NCBI RefSeq assembly: GCF_013408745.1
Contig: NZ_JACCBJ010000001.1
Location: 3,038,001-3,102,000 of the forward strand
Source of the DNA: Leifsonia soli
Lineage (GTDB): Bacteria; Actinomycetota; Actinomycetes; Actinomycetales; Microbacteriaceae
DNA: 64,000 nt
Direction of reading: 5' to 3'
Below the pieces are notes generated by a model, which was given only the letters and a program-made list of their open reading frames with translations, ran no database searches and had not been told where the DNA came from. Both the position numbers and the translations under genes were made by a program. Of this stretch, positions 25,901 to 34,684 are shown piece by piece; position 1 is the stretch's first letter, and each line of letters begins with the position of its first letter.

Positions 25901-26998
25901 ATGCAGGCCGTCGTCTTCACGGAACCGTCCGAGCCCATCCAGTTCACCGAGGTGGAGCTGGCGGCGCCCGGCCCGGGGGAGGTGCGCGTGCGCATCGCCG
26001 CGGCCGGCGTGTGCCACTCGGACCTGCACGTGAAGCGCGGTGAATGGGATGCCCCGGCGCCGCTGGTGATGGGCCACGAGGGCTCCGGTGTCGTCACCGA
26101 GCTCGGCGACGGCGTCACCTCCCTCGCCGTCGGCGACCACGTCGTCCTCAGCTGGGTGCCGCCGTGCGGCGACTGCCGGTACTGCCGTTCCGGCCACGAG
26201 GCGCGCTGCCAGAAGGTGGCGACCATCGTCGCCCCGAAGGGCGTGCTGTTCGACGGCACCTCGCGGCTGTCCCGCGACGGCGAGACCATCCACCACTACC
26301 TCGGCGTCTCCTCGTTCGCCGAGGAGGTGGTCGTGCCGGCGTCCGGAGCCGTCAAAGTGCGCGACGACGCTCCGCTCGACGTCATCGCGGTCGTCGGCTG
26401 CGCGGTCGCGACCGGTGTCGGCGCCGTGCTGAACACGGCAGCGGTCGAGCCGGGCTCGACGGTCGCGGTGATCGGCTGCGGCGGGGTCGGCCTCAACGTC
26501 GTCCAGGGCGCGCGCCTCGCCGGAGCCGAGCGGATCGTCGCGATCGACGTCCTTCCCGACAAGACCCAGATGGCCCTCCAGTTCGGCGCGACCGACCGCA
26601 TCGACGCCTCCCGCGCCGACGCCGTCGAGCAGCTCTTCGAGCTCATCCCCGACGGCGTCGACTACGCGTTCGACGCGATCGGCCGCACCTCCACGACCGA
26701 GCAGGCCATCCGCATGCTGGGCCTCGGCGGCGCCGCGGTGATCGTCGGCCTGCCGCCAACGGGCGCGAAGGCGTCGTTCGAGCCGCTGGTGCTGGCGGAG
26801 GCCGACCAGCGCATCCTCGGCTCCAACTACGGCTCCGTGCGCCCGTCCATCGACATCCCCGCCCTGGTCGACCGCTACATGGACGGCCAGCTGCTGCTCG
26901 ACCCGCTGATCTCGGGCAGGCGTCCCCTCGCCGAGGCGGCGGAGGCCTTCGACGACCTCGAAGCCGGCTCCGTGCTCCGCACCCTCCTCATCCCCTAG
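25901..26998 (+). CDS. Zinc-dependent alcohol dehydrogenase
   Basis: 365 residues of the MDR superfamily. Catalytic zinc ligands are in GVCHSDLH and MGHEGSGVV. The structural zinc loop has four cysteines in CGDCRYCRSGHEARC. The NAD site is VIGCGGVGLNVVQGA and is followed by the Asp of IVAIDVL, which favours NAD over NADP. The relation to class III/aryl-alcohol types is clear but the substrate is not. The permease gene follows 31 bp downstream, so the pair may serve uptake and oxidation of one alcohol or amino-alcohol. Confidence 0.9.
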   Translation: MQAVVFTEPSEPIQFTEVELAAPGPGEVRVRIAAAGVCHSDLHVKRGEWDAPAPLVMGHEGSGVVTELGDGVTSLAVGDHVVLSWVPPCGDCRYCRSGHEARCQKVATIVAPKGVLFDGTSRLSRDGETIHHYLGVSSFAEEVVVPASGAVKVRDDAPLDVIAVVGCAVATGVGAVLNTAAVEPGSTVAVIGCGGVGLNVVQGARLAGAERIVAIDVLPDKTQMALQFGATDRIDASRADAVEQLFELIPDGVDYAFDAIGRTSTTEQAIRMLGLGGAAVIVGLPPTGAKASFEPLVLAEADQRILGSNYGSVRPSIDIPALVDRYMDGQLLLDPLISGRRPLAEAAEAFDDLEAGSVLRTLLIP

Positions 26999-27029
26999 CC
27001 CCCGAACCCCGACGACTCACTGGAGAGCC

Positions 27030-28463
27030 ATGTCAACCACTGAAACCCGGGCGAGCAGCCCGACCGACGCCGGACTCCGTCGCGGCGTGATGAGCGGCCC
27101 CGAGCTGGCCGCCCAGGCGATCGCGAACATCGCTCCGAGCGCCGTCATCGCGTTCACGGCGATGTCGATCTTCGTCGGCGCCGGCAACGGGACGATCTAC
27201 TCGTTCGTCCTCGCCACCATCGTCATCCTCTGCGTCGGCTACTGCGTCGTCGTGTTCGCCCGCAAGCACGCCTCGGCGGGGTCGCTGTACACGTACGTGG
27301 CGAAGGGTCTCGGGCCGACCGGCGCCTACCTCGCCGGTGTGACGCTCGTCATCGGCTGCTGGGGAATCGCCGCCGGCTCGCTCGGCGGCGCGGTCTCGTA
27401 CTTCAACCAGTTCCTGGTGCTGCTCGGCGTACCGGCGGGCGGCGTCGGCTGGTACATCGGCCTCGCCGTCGTCCTGGGCGGCCTGGCGACGCTGTTCACC
27501 ATCCGCGGCATCCGGCTGTCGGCCCGGGTCTCGCTGGTGCTGGAGCTGATCTCGGTGACGATCATCACCATCCTGCTCATCGCCGCCCTGGTCTGGGCCG
27601 GCCCGGCCGCGTGGGACCCGGCGCAGGTGTTCGCCACCGGCGCGCCGTTCCAGGGCATCGCCGCCGGCATGGTGCTCGGCATCCTCGGCTTCGTCGGATT
27701 CTCGTCGGCGGACGCCCTGGGCCGCGAGGCGAAGAACCCGTACACCGCCATCCCGCGCGCCATCATGTGGAGCGCCGTCGTGGTCGGCGTCCTCTACGTC
27801 TTCGCCGCGTACACGCAGATCGCGGTGCTCCACGGCGACCTCGCGACCAGCGCCAGCCCGCTGGAGGACATCGCGAAGCTGATCGGGATGCCGGCCTGGT
27901 TCGGCCCGATCCTCACCTTCGGTGTCGGGGCGTCGTTCTTCGCCGTCGTCGTCGCGCCGCTCAACGTCGTCGGCCGCGTCATCTATGTGATGGGCAAGGA
28001 GGGCGTCGTGCCGGAGCGGTTCGGCCGGACGCACGAGCGCCACCTGACCCCGCACCGGGTGCTGCTGGTCGCCGGTCCCGCGGCCATCGTCCTCGACGTG
28101 ATCCTGCTGGCCGTCGGCGCGAACCCGATGGACATCGTGGTCTGGGTCGACACGTACGGCACCTACGGCTACATGGTCGCGTACGCGCTCGTCGCCATCG
28201 CGTGCATCGCCTACACGCGCCGCGCGGGCATCCCGAACACGCTGGTCTGGGTGTGCGCGGTGGTCGCGGTCGCGGCGATGGCCTACGTGTTCTTCGCGAA
28301 CGTGTGGCCGGTGCCCGCGTTCCCGCTCAACGTCATCCCGTACCTGTTCCTGCTGACGCTGGTCGGCGCCGTCGCCTGGTTCGTGTACCTGCGCAAGCGC
28401 CGTCCGCAGGTGATCCAGAACATCGGCAACACCGAGACGGACGCGCTGGAGGGCGTGGGCTGA
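27030..28463 (+). CDS. APC family amino acid/amine permease
   Basis: 477 residues with about twelve membrane helices. The N-terminal segment IANIAPSAVIAFTAMSIFVGAG is typical of the APC superfamily and resembles ethanolamine or putrescine permeases. GGAGAG precedes the ATG. It probably imports the substrate oxidised by the upstream dehydrogenase under PucR control. The exact substrate is not visible. Confidence 0.87.
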   Translation: MSTTETRASSPTDAGLRRGVMSGPELAAQAIANIAPSAVIAFTAMSIFVGAGNGTIYSFVLATIVILCVGYCVVVFARKHASAGSLYTYVAKGLGPTGAYLAGVTLVIGCWGIAAGSLGGAVSYFNQFLVLLGVPAGGVGWYIGLAVVLGGLATLFTIRGIRLSARVSLVLELISVTIITILLIAALVWAGPAAWDPAQVFATGAPFQGIAAGMVLGILGFVGFSSADALGREAKNPYTAIPRAIMWSAVVVGVLYVFAAYTQIAVLHGDLATSASPLEDIAKLIGMPAWFGPILTFGVGASFFAVVVAPLNVVGRVIYVMGKEGVVPERFGRTHERHLTPHRVLLVAGPAAIVLDVILLAVGANPMDIVVWVDTYGTYGYMVAYALVAIACIAYTRRAGIPNTLVWVCAVVAVAAMAYVFFANVWPVPAFPLNVIPYLFLLTLVGAVAWFVYLRKRRPQVIQNIGNTETDALEGVG

Positions 28464-28466
28464 GGC

Positions 28467-29678
28467 TCAGCGCCGACGCGGGAGGCGCACGGTGACGATC
28501 GCGCCTCCCGCGTCGCGGTTGGCGGCGCCGACCGTTCCGTGGTGGCGGCTCACCACCTCCGCGACGAGGGCGAGGCCGAGGCCGTAGTGACGGGCCCTGT
28601 CGGCGCCGGCCTGCGCATCCCGTGCCGTGGCGAAGCGCTCGAAGGCACGATCCTCGACGCCGGAGGAGAATCCGGGCCCGTCGTCCTCCACGGTCAGGAT
28701 GACGTGGTCGCGCGCGGCGGACACGGTCAGCCGGACGTCGCCGGCGGCATGGTCCAGCGCGTTGTCGACGAGGGCGACGATCATCCGCCGCAGTGAGACC
28801 GGCGCCCCGGTGACCACGGCATCCGGGTCGCTCCGCACGGCGATCGAGATCCCGCGCTCCGCCGCGCGGCCCTCCGCCGACCGCGCGACCGTCGCGGCCA
28901 GCTCGCCGAGGTCGACGCCCTCGCTCTCCGCCGTCTGTCGCGGGTCGGCCACGGCCAGGAGGTCCTGCACGATCTCGGTCAGCGCCCGGCTGTCGTCGAC
29001 GATCTCATCGAGCCCGGAACGCAGCTCGTCGTCCGTCCCGGACGGCTGCGCCACCACATGGCGCCGGAGGAGTTGGGCGCGCGTGCTGAGCAGGGTCAGC
29101 GGCGTGCGGAGCTCGTGGCCCGCGTCCGCGACGAACCGGCGCTGCAGGGCGAGAGCGTCCGCCAGGGGCCGGATCGACCGCCGGGCGAGCACGAGGCCGA
29201 CGCCTCCGGCGGCGAGGGCGGCGATCGCCCCGGTGACGACCAGTGCGATCACCAGGCGGTTCAGCTCCTCCTGCTGCTCGCCGAGCCCGTACGCGACCTG
29301 GACGACCTTGCCGTCGCGCGCATCCGTCACCGTCAGGTAGCGCTCGCCGTCGTCCTCCACGGAGCCCGACACCGGCGTTCCTGTGCGCATGACCTGGTCG
29401 ATCGCGTGCTCGTCGGGGAGTCCGTCCGGCATGTCGGGTGAGCTCTGGCGGCCCTGCGGCGTGACGACGGTGACGAGAATGTCGCGCGGAGCGTCGTGCA
29501 CCGAGTCGACCATCGACGCGTCGGCGAGCGCCCGCCGCGCGGCCTCGGCCTGACCGGCGGCGACGACGCTGTAAATGACGATGCCGAGGGCGACGAACAG
29601 GCCGACGATGATCAGCGCGAACTGCGCCGCGAGCTTGAGGGAGGCGGACCGGAGCTCGCGGTCGTCGGTGACGCTCAC
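28467..29678 (-). CDS. Sensor histidine kinase
   Basis: 403 residues. Two membrane helices (about 14-40 and 140-165) flank an outside domain of about 100 residues. The phospho-acceptor box is FVADAGHELRTPLTLL. The ATPase part has VDNALDHA (N-box) and VEDDGPGF (G1). It phosphorylates the response regulator encoded just upstream (4-bp overlap). The set lies beside flavin-transfer genes, suggesting a redox or envelope signal. Confidence 0.93.
   Translation of the reverse strand: MSVTDDRELRSASLKLAAQFALIIVGLFVALGIVIYSVVAAGQAEAARRALADASMVDSVHDAPRDILVTVVTPQGRQSSPDMPDGLPDEHAIDQVMRTGTPVSGSVEDDGERYLTVTDARDGKVVQVAYGLGEQQEELNRLVIALVVTGAIAALAAGGVGLVLARRSIRPLADALALQRRFVADAGHELRTPLTLLSTRAQLLRRHVVAQPSGTDDELRSGLDEIVDDSRALTEIVQDLLAVADPRQTAESEGVDLGELAATVARSAEGRAAERGISIAVRSDPDAVVTGAPVSLRRMIVALVDNALDHAAGDVRLTVSAARDHVILTVEDDGPGFSSGVEDRAFERFATARDAQAGADRARHYGLGLALVAEVVSRHHGTVGAANRDAGGAIVTVRLPRRR
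28475..28514. terminator. 14-bp hairpin overlapping the end of the histidine kinase gene
   Basis: GACGCGGGAGGCGC (28475-28488) and GCGCCTCCCGCGTC (28501-28514), perfect, with a 12-nt loop. It follows the permease stop by 11 bp but lies inside the last codons of the convergent kinase gene, so coding and termination share the DNA. Confidence 0.65.
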
Positions 29679-30343
29679 GGGAGCGACCCCATCCGGTAGC
29701 CGATCCCGCGCACGGTCTCGACGAGCGATCGCCCGAACTTGCGGCGCAGATGGTGGACGTACGTGTCGACCACTCCGGGGTCGTCGGCTGCGGCGAACAC
29801 CTCGTCCAGCAGCAGAGCGCGCGAGAACACCTGCCCTGGCCGCCGGGCGAGCAGCTCCAGCAGGTCGGACTCCCGCTCGGAGAGCACTGTGCGCGAGCCG
29901 TCATCGAGCGTGACCGTACGGCTTCCGGTGTCGAGCCGGCCCCCGGGGAAGCGGACCATCGGGACGATCGCGGCCGCCCGGCGGGTGAGCGAGCGCACCC
30001 GGGCGACCAGCTCATCGATGTCGAACGGCTTCGCCAGGTAGTCCTCGGCGCCCGCGTTCAGCCCGTCGACGCGGTCGGGGGCGGTGCCGAGCGCCGAGAG
30101 CACCAGGATGGGCGTCGTCACCCCGTCATCGCGCAGACGCCGGAGCACATCCAGCCCGTCGACCGCGGGGAGCCCGCGGTCGAGCACGATCGCGTCGAAC
30201 CCGCCGGTGAGGCCGAGGTGGAGCGCTCGCTGGCCGTCGCGGGCGAGCTCGACGTCGAAGCCCTCCGAGCCGAGGAGCGCGTCGAGCATGCTCGCGAGGC
30301 GGCTGTCGTCCTCGGCGACCAGCACACGCGGCTTTCCGCTCAC
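29675..30343 (-). CDS. OmpR/PhoB-family response regulator
   Basis: 222 residues from GTG 30343. The receiver domain has Asp in IVLDRGLPAVDG, the acidic pair VAEDD and Lys in YLAKPF. The C-terminal winged helix has LSERESDLLELLARRPGQVFSRALLLDEVF and VDTYVHHLRRKF. A TATACT hexamer sits exactly 6 nt before GTG, so the message is probably leaderless. Its gene is 50 bp downstream of the ApbE stop. Confidence 0.94.
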   Translation of the reverse strand: MSGKPRVLVAEDDSRLASMLDALLGSEGFDVELARDGQRALHLGLTGGFDAIVLDRGLPAVDGLDVLRRLRDDGVTTPILVLSALGTAPDRVDGLNAGAEDYLAKPFDIDELVARVRSLTRRAAAIVPMVRFPGGRLDTGSRTVTLDDGSRTVLSERESDLLELLARRPGQVFSRALLLDEVFAAADDPGVVDTYVHHLRRKFGRSLVETVRGIGYRMGSLP

Positions 30344-30349
30344 ATCCGC

Positions 30350-30355
30350 AGTATA
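30350..30355 (-). promoter_or_regulatory. -10 box of leaderless response regulator gene
   Basis: TATACT, 6 nt (GCGGAT), GTG. Confidence 0.65.
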
Positions 30356-30393
30356 GGAGCAGGACGCGCCCTGATCGGGTGCCGCGGGCGCCG

Positions 30394-31152
30394 TCACGGG
30401 CTGGTCACCGGGCGGGCGAACTCGAGGCCGCCGGCGGCGTGGATGCGGCCGGCCGCATCCACGGCGAGCACACCGCGTGCGCCGGAGCGCAGCGCGTGAC
30501 CGACGCCGTCCGGTCCCATCGCGAAGACGGTCGTCGCGAGCACATCCGCGGTCGTCAGGTCGTCCGCGACGACCGTCGCACTCAGCAGCCCCGTGGCGGG
30601 TGTCCCGTCGCGGCCGTCCACGATGTGGGCTCCGCGTTCGTAGGCGCCCGAGGTGGCGACGGCCCCATCGGCGACCTCGAGGACGGCGAGCATGGCCGAG
30701 GCGTCGTGCGGCGAGCGGATGCCGACGCTCCAGAGGCGTCCGCCGCCCGGGCTCCCCGAGACGACGACGTCGCCGCCGGCGTTGAGGCAGAAGTCGCGCA
30801 GGCCGGCGGCCCGCAGCTCCTGTGCCGCTTGGGCGGCGGCCCATCCCTTCACGACGCCGTCGAGGTCCCAGGAGCCGTCGTCGCGGCGGATCCGGAACGC
30901 ACCCTCCGAGGCGCGCGCGGCGGCCTCGCCGATGGCGACGACCTCGCGGAAGTCGGCGCTGCGCGCGGTCTCGGCCGCCAGCGCAGGGGAGGCATTGACG
31001 CGGCTCACCTCGCTGTCCGGGCGGTAGGTGCTGAAGCGCTCGTCCGCTTCACGCAGTACCCGGAAGGCGCGCTCGGCGGCGGGGCGCGCATCCACGTCGT
31101 CCCGCACATCGATGGACATCGGGATGCCCATGACCGTCTCGAGGAACCTCAT
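30394..31152 (-). CDS. apbE: FAD:protein FMN transferase (ApbE family)
   Basis: 252 residues. Conserved elements are the FSTYRPDSEVSRVN region, LDGVVKGWAA and the metal site near LLSATVVADDLTTADVLATTVFAMG. ApbE cuts FAD and attaches FMN to a threonine of a target protein by a phosphoester bond. The adjacent gene encodes such a target. No signal peptide is evident, so it may work on the inner side or before export. ATGA overlap with the target gene indicates co-translation. Confidence 0.93.
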   Translation of the reverse strand: MRFLETVMGIPMSIDVRDDVDARPAAERAFRVLREADERFSTYRPDSEVSRVNASPALAAETARSADFREVVAIGEAAARASEGAFRIRRDDGSWDLDGVVKGWAAAQAAQELRAAGLRDFCLNAGGDVVVSGSPGGGRLWSVGIRSPHDASAMLAVLEVADGAVATSGAYERGAHIVDGRDGTPATGLLSATVVADDLTTADVLATTVFAMGPDGVGHALRSGARGVLAVDAAGRIHAAGGLEFARPVTSP

Positions 31153-31673
31153 CGCTGGTCGATCGCCGACTGCACCGACTGGATGTAGCCCTCCGAGGTG
31201 TAGGTGGCGCCCGACACGGTGTCGATGTTCGCCGACTGGGACGCGAGCACCTCCTGCTCGAGGAGGGGAAGGGCCTGGCTGTTGATCTCGACGTCGCGTC
31301 CGTCGCGGTCGGGCGCCTGGAGGGTCTTGAGGGCCGTGATCGTGGAGCCCGAGAAGGTGACCTGCACCTGCACGGCGCCGTAGCGGGTGTCGACGGCCGA
31401 GCCGGTGATGGTCTTCGTGGCGGAGGAGGACGACGAGGCGGACGGCGTCGGCGTCGGGGTGGACGAGGCGGCCGAGCCGCTGCTCGACGTGCCCGACGAC
31501 CCCGTTCCCGACCCGCTGGTCGTCGATCCGGTGCCCGACGCGGTCGAGTGGACGGAGGAGGACGCCGTGGTCACCTCGTCTCCGAGCCCGTAGAGCTTGA
31601 GGCCGACGGTCGCGCCCATCACGACGAGGATCACGGTGAAGAGGACGGTCCCCCGCCAGGATCTGCTGTTCAT
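31149..31673 (-). CDS. FMN-binding-domain protein, membrane anchored
   Basis: 174 residues. An N-terminal membrane helix (TVLFTVILVVMGATVGLKLYG) is followed by a Ser/Thr/Gly-rich linker of about 50 residues. The FMN_bind domain at the C-terminus holds the flavinylation motif VSGATYTSEGY, where the Thr carries FMN. It probably passes electrons outside the membrane between the ferric-reductase-like protein and an acceptor. It overlaps both neighbours by 4 bp. Confidence 0.93.
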   Translation of the reverse strand: MNSRSWRGTVLFTVILVVMGATVGLKLYGLGDEVTTASSSVHSTASGTGSTTSGSGTGSSGTSSSGSAASSTPTPTPSASSSSSATKTITGSAVDTRYGAVQVQVTFSGSTITALKTLQAPDRDGRDVEINSQALPLLEQEVLASQSANIDTVSGATYTSEGYIQSVQSAIDQR

Positions 31674-33046
31674 GACATGCTCAGTTCTTCTCGGTGGATG
31701 AATCGCTTGGGCATCCGGAGGGCGCGGAGGGAGGACTCGACGCGTTCGCCCATCCCCTCCGGGCCGCAGATGAACGCCTCCCAGTCGTGGAGGTCCGGGA
31801 TGAGGTGGCGGAGCGGCTCGACGTCGAGGGGGTCGTAGCCGAGCTCCGAGCGCCGGCCGACCAGGGGGATCACCGTCACGCCGGGCAGGGCCTGCAGCTC
31901 GCCGAGCAGGGCAAGATGCTGCGCCGATCGTGCCCGGTAGAGAACGACCGGGCGGGCTCCGCGGCGCGCCAGCTCCTCGGCCAGTGCGCGGATCGGACCG
32001 ACGCCCGCGCCGCCGGCGACCAGCAGGATGCGCGCGCGGCTCGCCCGGTCGGCGGTGAAGCGTCCGAACGGTCCCTCGGCGAAGACGAGCGACCCGGGCT
32101 TCAGCGCCGGCAGGCGGGTCGAGTGGTCGCCGATCGCCCCGACGGTGATCCGCAGGTATCCGTTGGCGGGGACGGCCGACACCGAGTAGGGGTGCGCCGT
32201 GCCGAGGTGGCCCCAGCTCAGGAAGCGGAACAGGAGGAAGTTGCCCGCTCGCACGCCCAACTGCTCGACGTGCGGTCCGGTCAGCCAGACGCTGCTCACG
32301 CCCTCGCTCTCCGGCACGACGGCGGCCACCCGCATCCGCCCCTTCCACGCGTCGAGCGTCGGCAGGATGAACCGCCAGGTCAGCACGGCGGAGGCGGTGC
32401 CGAGGTAGAGCGCGATCCAGAGCACGCGGTTCACCGGCGCGGAGACGAAATGCGCCCCGCCGCTCAGCTGGTGGAGGAAGGTGAGGAAGATCGAGACGTA
32501 CGTGGTGAGGTGCAGCCAGTACCAGACCTCGTACGACAGCTTCGCGCGGATCAGCCGGGCGCTGCTGAGACCGACGACCAGGAAGGCGATCGTCCCGACG
32601 AGGGCCGTGAGCATGTCCGGGTAGTTCTGCAGGATGCTGACGAACTCCGTCCACGGCGGGTTCTTGTCGAGCAGCTCGCCGCCGAAGACCAGGAACAGCA
32701 CGTGCGCCACGATGAGGAACAGCACGGATGCGCCAAGCGAGCGGTGCCAGGAGACCAGCCGGTCGAGGCCGACCGCCCGCTCGAACCACGGGACGCGGGC
32801 GATCAGCAGGATCTGCGCGCAGACCAGGAACCCGCCGACCATCCCGGCCAGCTCACCGATCGAGGTGAGGGCGTTCGCGGGCGTGGCGGCGAAACCGGCA
32901 GGGACGCTCAGCCACCACATCCCGAGCACGCCGACCACACCGAGGGCCAGGACCGCGCGCACCGTCCGCGCGCCCCGCCGGGGGTCGTCGGCGTGGCGCC
33001 GGGGCGCCGGTCGGGCCGGCGCGGGAGCGCTCAACGTCTGATCCAT
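31670..33046 (-). CDS. Ferric-reductase-like transmembrane flavoprotein
   Basis: 458 residues from ATG 33046. The N-terminal half has six to seven membrane helices with histidines (LVSWHRSLG, LHLTTYVSIFLTFLHQ) suited to bind two hemes, as in the FRD/NOX family. The C-terminal half is a ferredoxin-NADP reductase module: FAD-binding HPYSVSA and NAD(P)-binding ILLVAGGAGVGPIRAL, ending CGPEGM. It should move electrons from NAD(P)H across the membrane to the FMN-binding partner. Confidence 0.9.
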   Translation of the reverse strand: MDQTLSAPAPARPAPRRHADDPRRGARTVRAVLALGVVGVLGMWWLSVPAGFAATPANALTSIGELAGMVGGFLVCAQILLIARVPWFERAVGLDRLVSWHRSLGASVLFLIVAHVLFLVFGGELLDKNPPWTEFVSILQNYPDMLTALVGTIAFLVVGLSSARLIRAKLSYEVWYWLHLTTYVSIFLTFLHQLSGGAHFVSAPVNRVLWIALYLGTASAVLTWRFILPTLDAWKGRMRVAAVVPESEGVSSVWLTGPHVEQLGVRAGNFLLFRFLSWGHLGTAHPYSVSAVPANGYLRITVGAIGDHSTRLPALKPGSLVFAEGPFGRFTADRASRARILLVAGGAGVGPIRALAEELARRGARPVVLYRARSAQHLALLGELQALPGVTVIPLVGRRSELGYDPLDVEPLRHLIPDLHDWEAFICGPEGMGERVESSLRALRMPKRFIHREELSMS

Positions 33047-33140
33047 GTGTCCCACGATGCAGACGCATTCTTTGTGAATTCTTACGTGGGCTGGGAGCGG
33101 CCTATGCGCGCGGTATGAGTTGCGGACTCCCGCTCCTCTT

Positions 33141-34529
33141 CTATACCGCCTTGTTGAAGCCCGTCACCGGCTGGCTCTCGTCGAATCCGGCGACCGGACG
33201 CCGGAACCCGCGGGTGAGGAACAGCAGGTAGGCGAAGCCGATCACGGCCCAGACGACGCCGCCGATCAGCGCGTCGGCGTGGAGGTTCACCCACAGGATG
33301 CCGGTGAGCACCATCCCGATGCCCGGGAGGACGATGAACCGCACGATGTCCTTCGCGGTACGGCGGCGGCCCTGGCGGATCGCGAACCAGGCGATCACCG
33401 AGATGTTGACGAACGTGAACGCGATCAGGGCGCCGAAGTTGATGAACGCGGAGATCAGCTCGAGCGAGAACGCCATCGCCAGCAGCGAGATCACACCGAC
33501 GAGCACGATGTTGAAGATCGGCGTCTGCGTCTTGGGGCTGATGTAGCCGAAGAAGCGTCGGGGGAGGACGTTGTTGCGGCCCATCACCAGCAGCATCCGG
33601 CTGACGGACGCGTGCGACGCCAGGCCGGAGGCGAGCGTCGCGCAGAAGCCAGCGGAGACGAAGATCGCCTGGAACACCGGGCCGCCGACGATGCGTCCGA
33701 TCTGGGGGAGCGGGTCGTCGGTGAACTCGCCGAACGGCGCGTTGGTCGGGAAGCGCAGCTGGGTGAAGTAGGCGGCGACCAGGAAGATCGCTCCGCCGAT
33801 GATCACCGTGAAGAGGATGGCGCGGGGCATGATCTTCGGCGTCTTCGCCTCCTCCGCGTACATCGTCACTGCGTCGAAGCCGATGAACGAGAAGCAGACG
33901 ACGGTCGCTCCGGTCAGGATGGCGCCGAGCGTCACCCCGTCGTGGACGAACGGCTTCACCGAGGCGACCGTGCCGTCCCCGGCGCCGCCGGCGAGCTGGA
34001 CGACGACCATGACCACGAACACCGTCATCGCGGCGATCGCGAACACCAGCAGGATCATGTTGACGTTCGAGGTTCCGCGCATCGTCACGGCGATCAGGGT
34101 CGTCACCCCGGCGCAGTAGACGACCACCCAGATCCAGCCGGGGACGGCGGGGAACAGCTGCTCCAGGTACAGCCGGATGATCAGGCAGTTGACCATCGGG
34201 AGCAGCACGTAGTCGACGAGCGAGGTCCAGCCGACCATGAATCCCAGGTTCGGGTGGATGGACTCCCGCACGTAGGTGTAGGCGGAGCCGGCGCTGGGGA
34301 TGGCACCCGCCATCTTGCCGTAGCTGATCGCGGTGAACATCATCACGACGAGGGCCACCAGGTAGGCGGCAGGCACGACGCCGTGCGTCTGCCCGGAGAC
34401 GATGCCGAAGGTGTCGAAGACGACCGTCGGCGTCATGTAGCCGAGGCCCAGCCCGACGATGGCCCACAGTCCGAGGCTGCGCCGCAGCGAGGCGCCCTTC
34501 GAGGTCGTCGTCGGCAGGGTGGTCGTCAC
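33141..34529 (-). CDS. APC family amino acid permease
   Basis: 462 residues from GTG 34529, preceded by AAGGAGA. Twelve or so membrane helices with the APC signature near the N-terminus, SLGLWAIVGLGLGYMTPTVVFDTFG. It resembles the putrescine importer/amino acid group (PuuP-like). No enzyme gene is paired with it, so the substrate cannot be guessed. A 155-bp gap divides it from a divergent hypothetical gene. Confidence 0.88.
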   Translation of the reverse strand: MTTTLPTTTSKGASLRRSLGLWAIVGLGLGYMTPTVVFDTFGIVSGQTHGVVPAAYLVALVVMMFTAISYGKMAGAIPSAGSAYTYVRESIHPNLGFMVGWTSLVDYVLLPMVNCLIIRLYLEQLFPAVPGWIWVVVYCAGVTTLIAVTMRGTSNVNMILLVFAIAAMTVFVVMVVVQLAGGAGDGTVASVKPFVHDGVTLGAILTGATVVCFSFIGFDAVTMYAEEAKTPKIMPRAILFTVIIGGAIFLVAAYFTQLRFPTNAPFGEFTDDPLPQIGRIVGGPVFQAIFVSAGFCATLASGLASHASVSRMLLVMGRNNVLPRRFFGYISPKTQTPIFNIVLVGVISLLAMAFSLELISAFINFGALIAFTFVNISVIAWFAIRQGRRRTAKDIVRFIVLPGIGMVLTGILWVNLHADALIGGVVWAVIGFAYLLFLTRGFRRPVAGFDESQPVTGFNKAV

Positions 34530-34684
34530 GGGCGTCTCCTTCGGTACCGGTTCCAGCGGCGGCGACCACGACATCGTGGATGCGGAGAGGACGCCGACTG
34601 CCCCTCGACGTTAGCCGATCCTGCCGCCCGGCTCGGAACTCGGGGCGGCAGGTGCGATGCTGGCACTGACGAAGGGAACGAGCA

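Noticed and set aside
31400..31560. Low-complexity GC repeat as a non-coding repeat
   Set aside because: It is in frame and encodes the Ser/Thr/Gly tether of the FMN-binding protein.
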